A stretch of DNA of 64,000 bases from Limnanthes douglasii subsp. nivea (GCA_036936605.1 JAUPFV010000004.1:292806009-292870008), one strand, 5' to 3'. Positions 33,606 through 45,431 are shown, counted from the stretch's first letter. A program made the numbers and translations. Notes: generated by a model from the sequence alone, not told the origin.

Positions 33606-36582
33606 TTAAGGTTGAGCCTTTGAAGATGGCTCACCCTCATCTGCTTTCTTACCTTTAATGTCGCTCTTCTCCTCGACAATATTCTTACCTTTGGGGTCAA
33701 TCTCCTCCTCACCTGGGCTCTCCCCGGTTTCCTCTTCGTCACCAGACGAGGACACATCGGTGTACCCTTCATCAACCATGGTCCAGTATGGGAGATCATC
33801 GTCATCCACATAGCGCCATAAGTCCCCTAGTCTCCTCTTCGGTAACTTCTCGTGAAACAGGAGGACCATATCGGACTTCACCTTTTCAATCATTAATTCT
33901 TCACTCCGTAACATCTCTCTGGCATAAGCGTTGATTTTGGCCTTGATCATGGCCTCTTGATCCTTCACCAAAGTATCTTTCTCTTCAACAGCCCGGTTTA
34001 CTGCACTCTCTAAAGCAAGTTTGTCAGTGGTCAGATTGGTGACAAGCTTCTCCTTTGCTGCAGTTTCTTCCCTTGAGGCTGTCAAATCCTTCTCCAGTCC
34101 GGACAGCTTAGCCCGGAGATCTTTTACGGTCTCTTCTAAAGAAGCAACTTTTGTGTTGCTTTCATTATGATTCTTCTTTAGCTGTTCGTTCGATTCCTTA
34201 AGTAAATCAACCTTAGTGGCAGCAATCCTGAGGTCATCGGACAGCTTCTCCTTCTCAGACTTGAGGTCTTTGATGGTGGTTGCCTGACTCCGGACTTGCC
34301 TTTCCAAGGTAAGTACTGGCTGCACGTTGCTAAGGAGAGAGTGGGCTATGATGTCCCTCTCACTGGAAACCATAAAAGTCTTACCATTGAAGTTCACTGT
34401 GTTGGAACTACTTGGGGGAACATATGGTCCTGCGAATTCGTCTCTGGACAGGCCAAGGAAATAATCACCTAGTTCACCAAGACCGGTGACGTCCACTTCA
34501 TCCATGTTAATCTCTCCCCTTTCGACCTCATCAGTATGGAATTCCATTGGAATCCCTTCATTAAGATTCCCTGGGATCTCTTCGGCTAACGTCGGGTCGG
34601 TTGGGAAAGTGGGCTCCGGATCCCGGAGAGCGAGCTCTTCTCCTTGGGAAGTCTTTTTCTTTTTGACTTCCCTGTCAGCACTGTCACTTGCTTGCTTACG
34701 AGCCCGTTTAGAAGCCCTTGACGGTTTTGGGGGCTTCACTCCTTGTTTCTCGCTCTCCTGTTCTACTACTTGTAGAAGGTTTGCATCAACTTGAGCCTGG
34801 GCTGGCACCTCTGAATCCATTGGGGCCTCTTTCTCAGTATCCTCTACCGCTTTCCTGCCTTTCTTCTTCTTGCCCTTCATTTTACTTGGGGATTTGGCCC
34901 GGGCAGGAAGGAAGAGGTTCCCATCCAGTTCATGAGACCTTCTCAGCACGACATCTTCATCAGGTGGGGTGGAGAACTCCTCCCAGGTTAAGTCTCTTCG
35001 ACTTGTGGTGTTCCACAGGTGAGACCTCGCTAGGTTTCCAGGAGTGAAGGCTTTATGAAACCGGTTCTCCCAGTTCTCTGCGGCCCGCCACAGGTGACCT
35101 GTCCGGCCTTCAGATAGTCCCCGTAATCCTTTGGCAGCTCTGACAAAACAAAAGAAAAACTAATTAGTATAAACTTAAAGGAAAGAGAGGTTCGAACAGA
35201 GACTTAGAATAAAAACTTACGATCGCTCCTCCATCTACTTCGAAGTAGGCTAGGATTCTCCCCGGTTTTAATTTTCTTGCCATTCTCCCATGAGCCACTG
35301 ACGAACAGGAATTGGCTCCTCCACTTGCTCTCCGACTCCAGGAGATCGTCAACAGCTTTAAGATCGTTCCCCATGTTGAAATGGTAAAAGGGGAACTGAT
35401 GGTGTTTGCACAAGTTGGCCACAGCTGCAAACTCTTCCATAGGAAGAGGAATTCCGGATAGCCTAGACGCCATAATACATGACATCAAGGTGTACTAACC
35501 GTTGGGGCTTAGCTGTGTTGGACATAGCTTGACCAAATGAAAACAGCGCACTATCTCTGGGTCCAGTGGGAACCTAAGTCCCCAGTTGAATAGCTCCGTA
35601 AAGAAGACTATCTCATTTCTTTTGCAGTCCATCGGAGTCTCTGGATCGATGGGAATTCGAATCTTTACATTCTCAGGGATCCCCCACTTAGTACGCAGTC
35701 GTCCCAGATCTCTAGTATGAATGAACGCATACTTGGTCTTTAACAGAGATAAAAGATATTTGAACTCTACCTTGTGAAAGCAGGGCCCTACTCTCCCTTC
35801 GAGGCTCTCCGGCAGGTCCGGACGCCTCAGATACAAGTCCTCTTTGCCCTTTTAGCAATAACTATAGCAGTTTCAGCTTGTCCGGAAGACTCGGACTCAA
35901 ACCTAACCTCCTCAGTGGAGTCTTCCATCCTCTCCTCCATTATTGTTGGGGGAGCTTCTGCAGAAACAGCCCGGGGAGGGATGAAGCTTGGCACAGCTGA
36001 TCCTCCGGACTGTTGGCTCTTTGTATGTTTTTGAGTTCTCACCTCAGTCTGAGTTTCTGAGGTCGAAGTTTCTTTGGGAGGTAGTGGGCTGCTAGCCTCC
36101 GGACCAACCGGCCTTTCCCGGAGAGTCCTAATAGTTGCCCCGGACCCTGATTCGCTATTTTTTGCCCCCGATTTTGAGGGTGTACTTTTAGAAGGAAGCC
36201 CTTTAACCAATCTACTTGGTCTTTTCATGATTAGTTTATCTGGAGAATGGTCGGAGTCGGACCCCATAGCAATGAAAGTGGATTTTTTCCTAACACTTGT
36301 GACAGTGACCCCCGGTTCAACAATAGGGATCGACTCTTGGACTGAAGAGCCAGATACTATGGGGGAGAGCGTTGATTGAAAGAGTTTTCTAGGTTTTGTA
36401 CCTTTAGAAGAAGATGAACCTCTGTCAGATTCTTCGATTGAAGGGGCTGGTTTCTCGACAGGCGACGCTGGAAGCCCTGCTGCAAGTCTTTTCTCTTTTT
36501 CAACCCTTTGAGCTTTCTCCAATTCTGAGAGATTAAGCCAACCGCCCTTGATCAGTGTTGTTCTTGCTGTGAACATAAACAA
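33606..36582 (-). pseudogene. Antisense gene of the Tat element (PF04195-like), broken
   Basis: This runs opposite to gag-pol. ATG at 36582; the first 250 codons are Ser/Pro-rich. About 35836-35204 holds the core: ELFNWGLRFPLDPEIVRCF, LCPTQLSPNG, SRLSGIPLPMEEFAAVANLC. An intron lies at 35140-35220 (GTAAGT donor, TTTTGTCAG acceptor). A long charged coiled-coil part follows to the stop at 33606 (447 open codons from 34949). Three breaks are visible: a one-base loss in an A run near 35833, TAG for Trp at 35495-35497, and a shift near 35090. Extra antisense ORFs are known in Tat elements; their function is unknown. A nuclear or regulatory role is conceivable but not shown. Confidence 0.85.
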
Positions 36583-36670
36583 CTAAGGAAATTTTGAGGT
36601 TTTAGAGAGATAAAGCTTTGGGTGAAATGGCAAAGTGAAAGAGATAGTGAGACTGTGAAAGGTGAAAAGA

Positions 36671-36678
36671 ATTTATAG
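36671..36678 (-). promoter_or_regulatory. TATA box of the antisense gene
   Basis: CTATAAAT on the minus strand lies 89 bases upstream of the antisense ATG (36582). It is followed by a pyrimidine-rich leader (TCTCACTATCTCTTTCAC, ATCTCTCTAAAACCTC), a typical plant Pol II promoter and 5' UTR layout. It lies outside the LTR, so the antisense gene appears to have its own promoter. Confidence 0.6.
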
Positions 36679-36990
36679 TAAATGTAAAAAAGGGGTTGAT
36701 TTCTAGGAGAATCCGAAAAGTTGGGCAATGATTAAAAGACGGCGCTGATGTCATTAATAGCATTTAAAGAGGTAACTTGTTCGAGAAAGTGGTGAAACTT
36801 TCAAGGAGAAAAAACGGCTAAAGAGACCAACCAGAGAGTGACACGTGTCCCACTAACTCTGACAAGAACCGTATGGAATTCGTAACGTTTGGTCTGCCCG
36901 GCTCTGTTCTCAACTCTCTCCGAATTGATAAACCACTTCCTGAATCGGACTGTTTTTCAGTTCTTTGACAAGGATACTTGTTCAAATACC

Positions 36991-37005
36991 TAAAAAAGGG
37001 GCTCC
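36991..37005 (+). promoter_or_regulatory. Polypurine tract
   Basis: TAAAAAAGGGGCTCC lies directly against the 3' LTR; the purine run AAAAAAGGGG primes plus-strand synthesis in this class of element. Confidence 0.85.
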
Positions 37006-37475
37006 TAATGAGTCCGAATTCGGAGTGCTCCCCGTAAGGGCATCCCAAGGTAAATCTCTCCGTAAACCGGACAGACTCCAAGAGCTTAATTCGGACATGA
37101 CTTTTGAATCGGACAGATGACTTCGAACACTGCAAATCTAAAGCAGTTCGAACTATGACTAAAGTACTAAAATACCTAAACACTATCTGACTAAGCTACC
37201 TGCTCATCTACTTAAAACTCATGGGTCTTTAAACATGACCCGGGTCCATTAAACTTGACCCGAAAGCCCATAAGGGCCCAAACTACATACTATAAATACC
37301 CAACCACCAACATTAACTATGGGTAACAAAAATTGACTGCTGCCAAGCTGCTCAATTCTCTCTCCACCTTGAAATATCTTGAAACACCTTCACACCACCC
37401 TGAAACACCCTCACGCCGCCTTAAAACTCAACTTGAAATTACCAGCCTACCCTCAGGCTACTTTTATCCTCACCA
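37006..37475 (+). repeat. 3' LTR of the complete Tat element
   Basis: 470 bp, TAATGAGTCCG to ATCCTCACCA. The second base is A where the 5' LTR has G, so the terminal TG is mutated here. One more difference is GGACATGAC versus GGACAGGAC. TATAAATA at 37291-37298. Confidence 0.96.
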
Positions 37476-37480
37476 TCTAT

Positions 37481-38802
37481 AAATGTTAGATGACAAATAA
37501 CAACCAACCAAAGAGGTGCACCATGACTCGTTTTGCGTAATAGTTCTACAATAAACCAAATTGATAAGTACCACCTTCGTGGATCCTAACCTCTTCGAAG
37601 TATATTATGAAATTAAGACATGATAATGTAAACAACGTGTATTTACTATTCAAATAGTCCTACTAAATTTAGATCGTTGAACTTTGGGGCAAAACTAGAG
37701 TATTGAAAACTAAATCCTTGTATTATTAATATCTTAAGTGATATGATAATAATACATTATAAAATATTATAAGCTGATTTAATTTAATTTTAAATTGGAA
37801 TCAAAATATTTATTCTAATGAAAACAACACTTCTTAATCTGAATATCCTATAGATTAAAAACCATATATGAATATTATATTTATGAAAGACTTTGAGGTA
37901 TGAAAACTTAGCAAAAATATATATAAAATAGAAAGATAACTCTCTATACTATATTGTAATTTCAACTGTATTAAATGAGTTTGTTCAATATGCTCTATCT
38001 TTATTTCTTTGATATAAAAAACTAAATAATTCACAGTATTGACTCTTATCAAGGGTGTTACAAATTTTATCTTCGTAAAATATAAAGATCTAAATCACAC
38101 TGTAACATCCACTTGTCATATAAAGTCGTGTATTTTAAATGATATGCTTAATTTCCCGACTTTATTTATGTCATCATGCGATGTTGGAAACTTAATATTT
38201 GATGACCAATAACATATGTATAATGGTCCATCCCTAGGGTCTCTTAAGTATTCAATGAAGACAATTTTATACATTATCCTAAATTAACCATCAGCGTACA
38301 ATAATAGTTCAATTCTTAAAATATATTAAATCGTTTGCATATCTTAAAATTCTAAATAGGCCTTCTAATATTTGACTAAAAGACTTATCTTAAATCAACT
38401 TAAACCAACTGGAGGTTTTTTGTTCTCATACCATAACACTTTAGCATGATATTAATGAATGTTTTTTGTGATAAACCCACTGAATTATCAAAAGTAATCG
38501 TGATTATTCTTAGCTCCTTAATATATATGACACATTACCTATTAATATTGAGAATTAACATAATTTTCTTGATGGCATGCAACATCTTAGTGTAATTTAT
38601 GGTAATTAATATGACAAGCAACTATAGATCTGAATCCACTCTTATCAAATTAATAATAATTTACTATGATAATCTCAAAACCGACAAAAATTGTAACTTT
38701 GATAAATTATGATAGAAATAACAGAGACAGTTAAACTTAATATCACAAATATATTTTCAATTGATATAGAATATTAAATTTATTAGATCCAAATATGATT
38801 GT
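37481..38802 (-). other. AT-rich sequence with faint copia traces
   Basis: Minus-strand reading near 38400-38480 gives GLSQKTFINIMLKCYGM, similar to the copia reverse transcriptase/RNase H boundary (GLSQK-x-YI). The rest is too decayed to place. The Tat element at 38803 may have inserted into this relic. Confidence 0.4.
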
Positions 38803-39145
38803 TGATAATGGAGAATAAAAGATGAAGGAGTTAATTGCAAAGAAGAAAATATATTGAAGAAAGATTGTTCATTATGTAATAGAAAATGACTAGTTTGAAG
38901 CAAAAAAATAGAAGTAAGGACTAATTATGCAATTACCAAGTTGTTAGACTTGTAAGACCTACTATTGTACTATAAAGCATCAACTTATTCTGGAAAAAAG
39001 GTGATTGATAAACAAATATATTTTCTCTCTCTAAAAGTGTAGAGTTTCTCTCTCTAAAACAAGTAACTAAGTAATCATTAATACAAAACAAGTCCACAAA
39101 AGTATTGTTTGACTCTAAAAACTCCCTCAAATACTTCTTACCACA
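38803..39145 (+). repeat. 5' LTR of the old Tat element
   Basis: 343 bp, from TGATAATGGAG to CTTACCACA. It has a TATA-like ACTATAAAGC near 38968 and two copies of TTTCTCTCTCTAAAA. It is unrelated in sequence to the LTR of the younger element. Confidence 0.85.
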
Positions 39146-39147
39146 TC

Positions 39148-39167
39148 ATTGGCATGGTCTGTGGGAA
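39148..39167 (+). promoter_or_regulatory. Primer binding site of the old element
   Basis: ATTGGCATGGTCTGTGGGAA follows the LTR at the same spacing as in the younger element. It looks like a mutated TGGCGCCGTCTGTGGG-type site; the tRNA is not assigned. Confidence 0.55.
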
Positions 39168-39217
39168 AACTCCGTTTGGTACCCGGAATCATTTTCCAAA
39201 ACCAGAATTGACTTAAA

Positions 39218-41120
39218 AATGATGGAAGAGCAGAGAGAGTTAGACATGAACAATTGCGAGAAGAATCTCGTAGGAAACAATTACCGTAATATGGATTTCA
39301 AAATGCATGATGATCAGTGTGTTGGGGAAATTTTAGATGAATCAGTTTTAGTGGCTCGAAGAAACGAGTTGTTGGAGGAAATTGAGGAATTAAAGACTGA
39401 AAAAAGAAACGACACTAGGAAATATTCCTTCTAGAAATCTGTAGGGAAAACGATAATGAAAAGATCGAGTGTGAAACTTATCATCAGCATAGGGGCAAGA
39501 ATGATAGGTACAGGGGGCATGGTCATTATTCTCTGAAAAGAAGGGAGATACGTCACCAAGAATCTTCTGAGTCAAATGATTATTCCCTTTACAACTCATC
39601 AGAATCATCATTTGAAAGAAATCATCGGAAGAGAAGGTATGACATGTAGATCACCATCGAACTAGAAGTTCAAGAAATAAAATTTTGAGGGAAAATAATC
39701 ATGTTGATAAAAGAAAAGTTGATGAGCAATCTTATAACCAGAGGAATTTTCCGACCGGGAACCAAAATTTCGACCAGCAGAATTTCGACCAGCAGAATTT
39801 CGAATGGAAACATGAGTACAACTTGTCTTCTGAAGAAGGACTTTATACTTTGAATCATGAAAGTTCAAGGGCTAATGTTTATAGGACATGTTACAATTGG
39901 AGATATTCTCATTTGTCCTCGGAAATTCTTGCAGGCAACCTCCCAAAATATTTTGACATCTCTAAGTTAGAAAATTTCGACGGAACACAGGATCCTAACA
40001 ACCATATTGAGAAATTTAAAATTTTCATGATCAATTTCGATGATGACGATAAATTGCTGGGTATTGCTTTATCTCAGAAATTCAAAGGGGTAGCTTCCAG
40101 TGGTAAAATACGCTTCCGCAGGGTTACATTTTTAGACAATATTTCGTGGGAATCAAGAAATTTAGAGCTAACGGGGATACAATAATATACTGCATGAAAG
40201 GGTTTGAGAGAGTTTGAAAAACTATACCAATCGGTTTGTGAAAATAAAGACTGGTTTGGAATATTGCAAAGATTTGGTGGCATTGGCAGCGCTTATGATG
40301 GGACTTCTCCCTGGACTTTTAAAGGATATTGTGGCTGAAAGTCAGGCGATGACTTTTGGAGCTCTTCTTGACTAAGTCAAAAAGCGGATTCTGGTTGAAA
40401 GAAACTCAGGCTTCGGAAAAAGGGTCAAACGATCAATTGGAGCAGAATCAGTTTTACAGATCTGAATCTAACAGTCAGGCACCTCGCGCAAATATGAAGC
40501 CCAAAGCAGTTAATCAATATCATATGAGGCCAAGAACGAATCAACAGACGTACAATATGCAACAAGGAACAAGACCTATATCAAATAAGTGGATTCGTCC
40601 GGACTATTTCGTGGATTTAAGAGAGTGTGTGGCGATAATTTGACAAAGCCAATACTACAATATAATTCCGGAAGCTTTTTCCTATTCAGAATCCAAGGGA
40701 ATATAGAAGTGCTAGCAGGTACTGTAAATATAATGAAGATATTGGACATGATATCAAGGAGTGCATTACCCTGAAAAAAGAAGTGCAAGCATTGATTGAA
40801 AATGGTAAGTTGACGGATTTTGTCAAAAAACACTCATAGAGAAATCTGACTGCATAAGTTGTTCCAAAGGATGTTGATACGATGATGGTTATTTCCAAAG
40901 AAGTCGACGCTTTTGATATTACTACAGAATACTTGGACTCAAATAAGGGGAGGAATGATATTAATTTTGTATAAGAGGTTGTTCTGAGGGGAAAATTCAA
41001 TGAACAATGTGCATTTTTTGAGTTGTTGGCTATTTTTGGAGGTGACACTATTGTAGGGAATTCAAACAGCTCCCGAAAGAGGTAGATTGTTAATATGACT
41101 ACCCAGTTGGAAGTAGGAGC
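39218..41120 (+). pseudogene. gag: gag of the old Tat element, broken
   Basis: Fragments in three frames follow the order of the intact gag at 27507. There is a Glu-rich start (39218-39434), then the Gag domain NLPKYFDISKLENFDGTQDP with NFDDDDKLL (39685-40185). A Gln-rich linker (40356-40643) and a knuckle-like YNEDIGHDIKECITLKKE region (about 40730-40790) come next. There are at least five stops or shifts. Confidence 0.85.
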
Positions 41121-41175
41121 CTCAACACAGATGCATCACCTTTCCTCTCTGATTATTTGATTTGATGATGATAAG

Positions 41176-41663
41176 ATGATAAATGTGGCAGGTTCACATG
41201 AAGATGCAATGGTAATTGCTCCGAGAATAGCCGGTGATCATGTGCATAAGATCTTGATTGACACTGGCAGTTCTGCTCATATTTGGTTCATGAATACTTA
41301 CAGGAGAATTGCTAATCCGCCCGTAATTCGACGACCGGATAGAACTATTATGGGTTTTACGGGGGCGACAACAGAAGTTGTCGGAGAATTGAAGAGTGTA
41401 ATGGAGCTTGGACGAGGGCCTTTAAAGAAAGAGGTCGAAATTTTGTTTATAGTGGTTGATGTTCCAACATCTTACAATGCTATTCTAGGAAGATAATGGT
41501 TGTCAAAGATGCATGGTGTATTTCCACGGTTCATCAATGTTTAAAGTGCGTGGTGGAAAATAATGTTGGAACGATAAGGAGCAGCCAGAAGATGGCCAGA
41601 GAATGTTACCAGACTGCTTTATCTTCAAAGCAAGTTCGGGGGAGTGAGACAGAGAAAGCATAG
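41176..41663 (+). pseudogene. pro: Protease of the old Tat element
   Basis: The open stretch 41176-41496 gives IDTGSSAHIWFMNTYRR (aspartic protease active site) and YNAILGR, then a TAA replaces a Ser codon. A shift near 41515 moves to the frame that reads STVHQCLK and RSSQKMARECY and ends at TAG 41661-41663. Confidence 0.88.
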
Positions 41664-41669
41664 CAGCTA
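41658..41669 (+). promoter_or_regulatory. Conserved pro/pol UAG with CAG-CUA context
   Basis: GCA TAG CAG CTA lies at the position of the pro/pol stop in the younger element, and the following frame stays open for about 50 codons into pol. CAG CTA is an exact CAR-YYA, the context of plant-virus type UAG readthrough. That the stop and context survive in an otherwise different protein tail argues that this UAG is ancestral and not decay. Confidence 0.65.
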
Positions 41670-41818
41670 AAGGGGACTCTCCCCAAAATAATGCCTTTTG
41701 ATTATCTGAGAGAGTCCCCCCGACTGTTAGTGCCTAATGATGATTATGAATATTATGAATATCATGATGGGAAAGTTTTAAAGATTGGAATAAATCTTCC
41801 TTTAGAGTTAAGGGGGAA

Positions 41819-42610
41819 ATGATTATGTTTTTATCTACAAAGCTAAACATGTTTGCTTGGTGTGCAGAAGATGTAACAGGGGTTCCCCCGGAGATAATTT
41901 CTCATAAGCTGTCAGTCAGGAACAATGTAAGGCCTATCATACAAAAAAGAAGACCATTTTCTCAGGAGAAATCTGAAACAATACTTACAAAAGTTGAGCG
42001 GTTGTTAAGCATAGGCCATATTCGAGAGTTGCAATACCCTTTGTGGGCTTCAAATCCAGTGTTGGTAAAGAAGAAGAATGGTAAATGGTAAATGTGTGTG
42101 GATTTTACGGATTTGAATCGAATTGATCAGCTAGTGGATTCTACGCCAGGAAACCGGTTGCTGTCTTTTATGGATGCTTATGTGGGGTATAATCAGATCA
42201 TGTTGGATCCTAGGGATGAAGAAAACACTTTGTTTATTACTGGAAGAGGTTTGTATTGTTACAAAGTGATGTCATTTGGTCTGAAGAATGCGGGAGCAAC
42301 TTAATCAGTGTTTGGTAAATAAAATTTTTGCGGACCAAATTGGGCGAATGTAGAAGTTTACATTGATGACATGCTGATTAAGAGTTTGAAAGATGAAGAT
42401 CATTTTGTTGATTTGGAAGAAACTTTCAACAACTTGAGAAAGGTCAATTTAAAGTTAAATCCGGAAAAATGTACGTTTGACGTTTGATCGGGAAAGTTCC
42501 TCGGTTATGTGGTAAGTGAAAGGGGAATCGAGGCAGACCCACTACAGATAAAATCTCTAACAACAATGACTCCTCGATATATTAAGGAAGTTCAGATATT
42601 GATGAGAAGG
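41819..42610 (+). pseudogene. pol: Reverse transcriptase of the old element, 5' part
   Basis: FAWCAEDVTGVPPEIISHKLS, ASNPVLVKKKNGKW, FMDAYVGYNQI, SFGLKNAGAT and YIDDMLIKS are readable. There is a TAA inside KW-MCVDF (42089), and an in-frame loss of about 12 codons after TDLNR that removes the CPKD block. A shift at 42304 and a TGA near 42487 follow. The coding region is interrupted at 42610 by the nested LTR. Confidence 0.88.
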
Positions 42611-42948
42611 TGATGCAGACAGTTCGGTGAATTGACAGTTCGGAGCTCCGGTGTCAGATTTTGACCCACAACACCTTGTTTGAAGGAAACGACGTCACGA
42701 ACACAAGTCACTAGCCTCGCTCGTGAGCTATTGGCTTTTTTGGGCATTCGGGATCAACTATCCTCTTTTTTTGCAATTTTAATACTTTAGGCTATTTTTG
42801 TAATTTTCATATTTTTAGTTTTAGAGTTTTGCTTCAACTCTATATAAACCTATCTTCTATTCATTGTTCTGGGAATTGTTTTTTATTAATAAAAAAATTA
42901 GGGTTTTATCCCTTTAGGCTTCTCTGCGTTTCACTCTATATCAGAAGG
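42606..42948 (+). mobile_element. Solo LTR nested in the old element's reverse transcriptase
   Basis: The insert at 42611-42943 (333 bp) begins TGATGCAGACAG and ends CTCTATATCA. It is flanked by the perfect 5-bp duplication GAAGG (42606-42610, 42944-42948). Removing it joins the two halves of the reverse transcriptase reading at the expected place. It has CTATATAAACC near 42838 and a T-rich end with AATAAA-like signals, consistent with plus orientation. It matches none of the other LTRs in the window. Confidence 0.93.
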
Positions 42949-43900
42949 TTAGCAGCGTTGAACATATTTATTTCTCGATCCTCATATAAGTGTGCACCTT
43001 TCTTTCAAGTACTTAGGAATGCACACAAGTTTAGTAGGACAAAATAATGTTCTAAAGTGTTTAATCAGATTCAAGAATACGTTTCATCCCCATAAATACT
43101 TACCATTGTTGGGGGGGGGGAGAAATTGGTTATCAATATATCAGTTTCAGATTGTGCAGTCAGTGTTGTGTTAGCTCGAGAGGAAGAAAATGTTTTGAAG
43201 CCGGTATATTACATCAGTAAGAGTTTGTTAGATACAGAAAAGTGATATTTGAAATTGGAAAAATTGGCTCTTGCTCTAGTAACAGCTGCTCAAATATTGA
43301 GACCATACTTTCAGGTGCATTCTATAGTAGTTCGAACGACATTCCCTCTTAAGAGTTTCCTGAAGATGCCGGATATCTGAGGGAGAATGACAAAATGGTC
43401 GGTCGATTTAGGAGATTTTGATATAAAATTTCGATATTAAAGCTCAAGCTTTGGCGGATTTCTTAGTCGAATTTCATTTGGAGCAGTCGAATATGGAAGT
43501 TGATGAGCATAAAGTTGAATCTGAGTGGTTAGTTCAGACAAATAGAGGGTCGAACATATTTGGAAGTGGAGGTGGAGTATAGTTAATTTCCCCGAATGGG
43601 GTAGCAATGTTTCAGGCTATTCGGTTTGGCTTTAAAGCGGCATACAATGAGGCAGAATATAAAGCGGCTTTAGCATGTTTAAAGCTGGCTCATGTATGTA
43701 GAGAAAAAATGGTTAAATTGTTGAGTGATTCACAACTTCTGATTAATCATGCATTGGCAGAGGCACAGAAAAATCACCTAGTCAAATACTTGAAGGTTTT
43801 GAAAGATTTAGCACTTGCTTTTGAAGAAATTAGATATGAACATGCCTGACGAGAAGGAAATTTGGTGCCATATTCTTTAGCAGTTGCTTCACGTTTAGAG
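42949..43900 (+). pseudogene. pol: RNase H regions of the old element
   Basis: After the nested LTR the reading resumes LAALNIFISRSSYKCAPFFQ. The first RNase H gives SVSDCAVSVVLARE and VYYISKSLLDTEK with stops and shifts, and again lacks the usual catalytic Asp. The second RNase H region (43490-43900) keeps AEYKAALACLKLAH and LLSDSQLLINHA, but its first acidic motif is damaged (QTNRGSN). An 11-base G run at 43107-43117 is an obvious slippage site. Confidence 0.8.
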
Positions 43901-43912
43901 GATTATCCATGA

Positions 43913-45196
43913 GTGATTACACAGGAACGTCCTTTGATTACCAAAGATATAAAGAAATCATTGATAATAGTTGAAGAAAACTTTCAAGGGACAAGTAAGT
44001 TGGTGGCAGATGATTGGAGGTCAGAAATTGTTGACTTATTGGAAAAGGATGTGTTACCAGCGGATAAGTTGGTGGCAATGAAAATACGTTTCAAATCTCA
44101 TGGTTACATCATCTTAGGAGGAGTTTTATACAAGAAATCGTTGAGTAGACTTTTGCTCAGGTGTTTGGCTAAGGATAAATCACAAATTGTTTTGTCACAA
44201 TTGCATGACGGAGAAGGGTCTGCGCACTGTGGGTATAAAGCTTTGATCTGAAGGGTATTTTTAGTTGGGTATTACTGGCCAACTATATCTAAGGATGCAA
44301 AGAAATTGGTGAAAATATGCGATGCATGTCAGAGGTATGCTAATATAATTCATAAACATGGGGTTCCCTTTGAAAGTATTTCCGAAGCATTGTCATTCGA
44401 TCGGTGGGGTATTGACTTGGTTGGCCTATTACCAATGGCAACTGGGAAAGGCGGACAGTAATAGTGACGGTTGATTATTTTTCTAAATGGGTGGAAGCAG
44501 AGGCTTTAACGGGAACAAAGGAAAATGATGTCATTAAGTTTGTTTTTTCAAACATTTGTTGTCGTTTTGGAGTTCTAATGAAGGTTACAACAGATAATGG
44601 ACCCCAATTTGATAACAAAGAATTTAAGAATTTTTGTGCTCCTGATGAGCATACAACAATGTTTTTCAGCGCCATTTCATCCGCAAGCTAATGGGCAGGT
44701 GGGGGTTACTAATAACACGATCCTTGATGGTTTAAAGAATAATTTGGAAGGAAAAGCTGGGAAGTGGCCAGACTATTTACAAGAAGTACTTTGGGCCTAC
44801 AGAACAATCCCTCAAATGACGACTTCAGAATCTCCATTTTATTTGGTTTATGGAATGGACGTTAAAGTTCCTTCGGAAGTTATTTTCCCATCATATCGTG
44901 TGGAAGTATATACCGAGGAGTTAAATGATCAAGGTAGAGCAATAGAGCTTGATTTGGTGGAAGAAAAAAGAAGGTGTGCGCAGTTAAAATCTTTACATTA
45001 CCAAACGCTAATGAGAAGCAGATATGCTTCGCGAGTAAAGCGGAGGGGATTTAAGGAGGGGGATAAAGTGCTACAAAAGATTTTTCTTCACGCTAAGGAA
45101 AAGAGCCTCGGAAAATTAGGGCCTAACTGGGAAGGCCCTTATGAAGTAACACATAAATTAAAGCATGGGTCGTATCGATTGAAGGATAAAGAATGA
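43913..45196 (+). pseudogene. pol: Integrase of the old element, broken
   Basis: The zinc finger (LHDGEGSAHCGYKAL, CDACQRYAN) is followed by RWGIDLVGLLP, DYFSKWVEAEALTG and TTDNGPQFDNKEF. After a shift near 44640 the reading is HPQANGQVGVTNNTI, where the third catalytic residue Glu is replaced by Gly. The C-terminal part has NWEGPYEVTHKL. A TGA lies at 44249 and a frame break near 44455. Confidence 0.88.
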
Positions 45197-45431
45197 AGAA
45201 GTCTCAATCATCCTTGGAATATAGAACATCTAAAGCTATATATCAAGTAAGAATGAGAATGTTTTAATGTTTTATTTTGTCTTTTTCTTTGTAATATAGC
45301 GACGACACATTCTTTCCTACCCCGGTAGGCACATGAAGGTTTTAACGAGGTGTCATTTTAGCTGATAAATCCATATGAAGTTTTTTCCTTGAAATTTTGT
45401 GTTTGAGCTTAAAGTATGACTCAACAAAAAA

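Larger units (their letters stand above)
26959..37480 (+). mobile_element. Complete Ty3/gypsy (Tat-type) LTR retrotransposon
   Basis: The element runs 26964-37475 (10,512 bp) with the 5-bp target duplication TCTAT at 26959-26963 and 37476-37480. Two 470-bp LTRs show only two differences that I can find (position 2 and one G/T), so the insertion is young. Order: LTR, primer site, gag-pro, UAG, reverse transcriptase, two RNase H domains, integrase, antisense gene, polypurine tract, LTR. Integrase downstream of RNase H makes it gypsy. The second RNase H and the antisense PF04195-like gene point to the Tat lineage. It is damaged by a stop in integrase and by breaks in the antisense gene. Confidence 0.96.
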
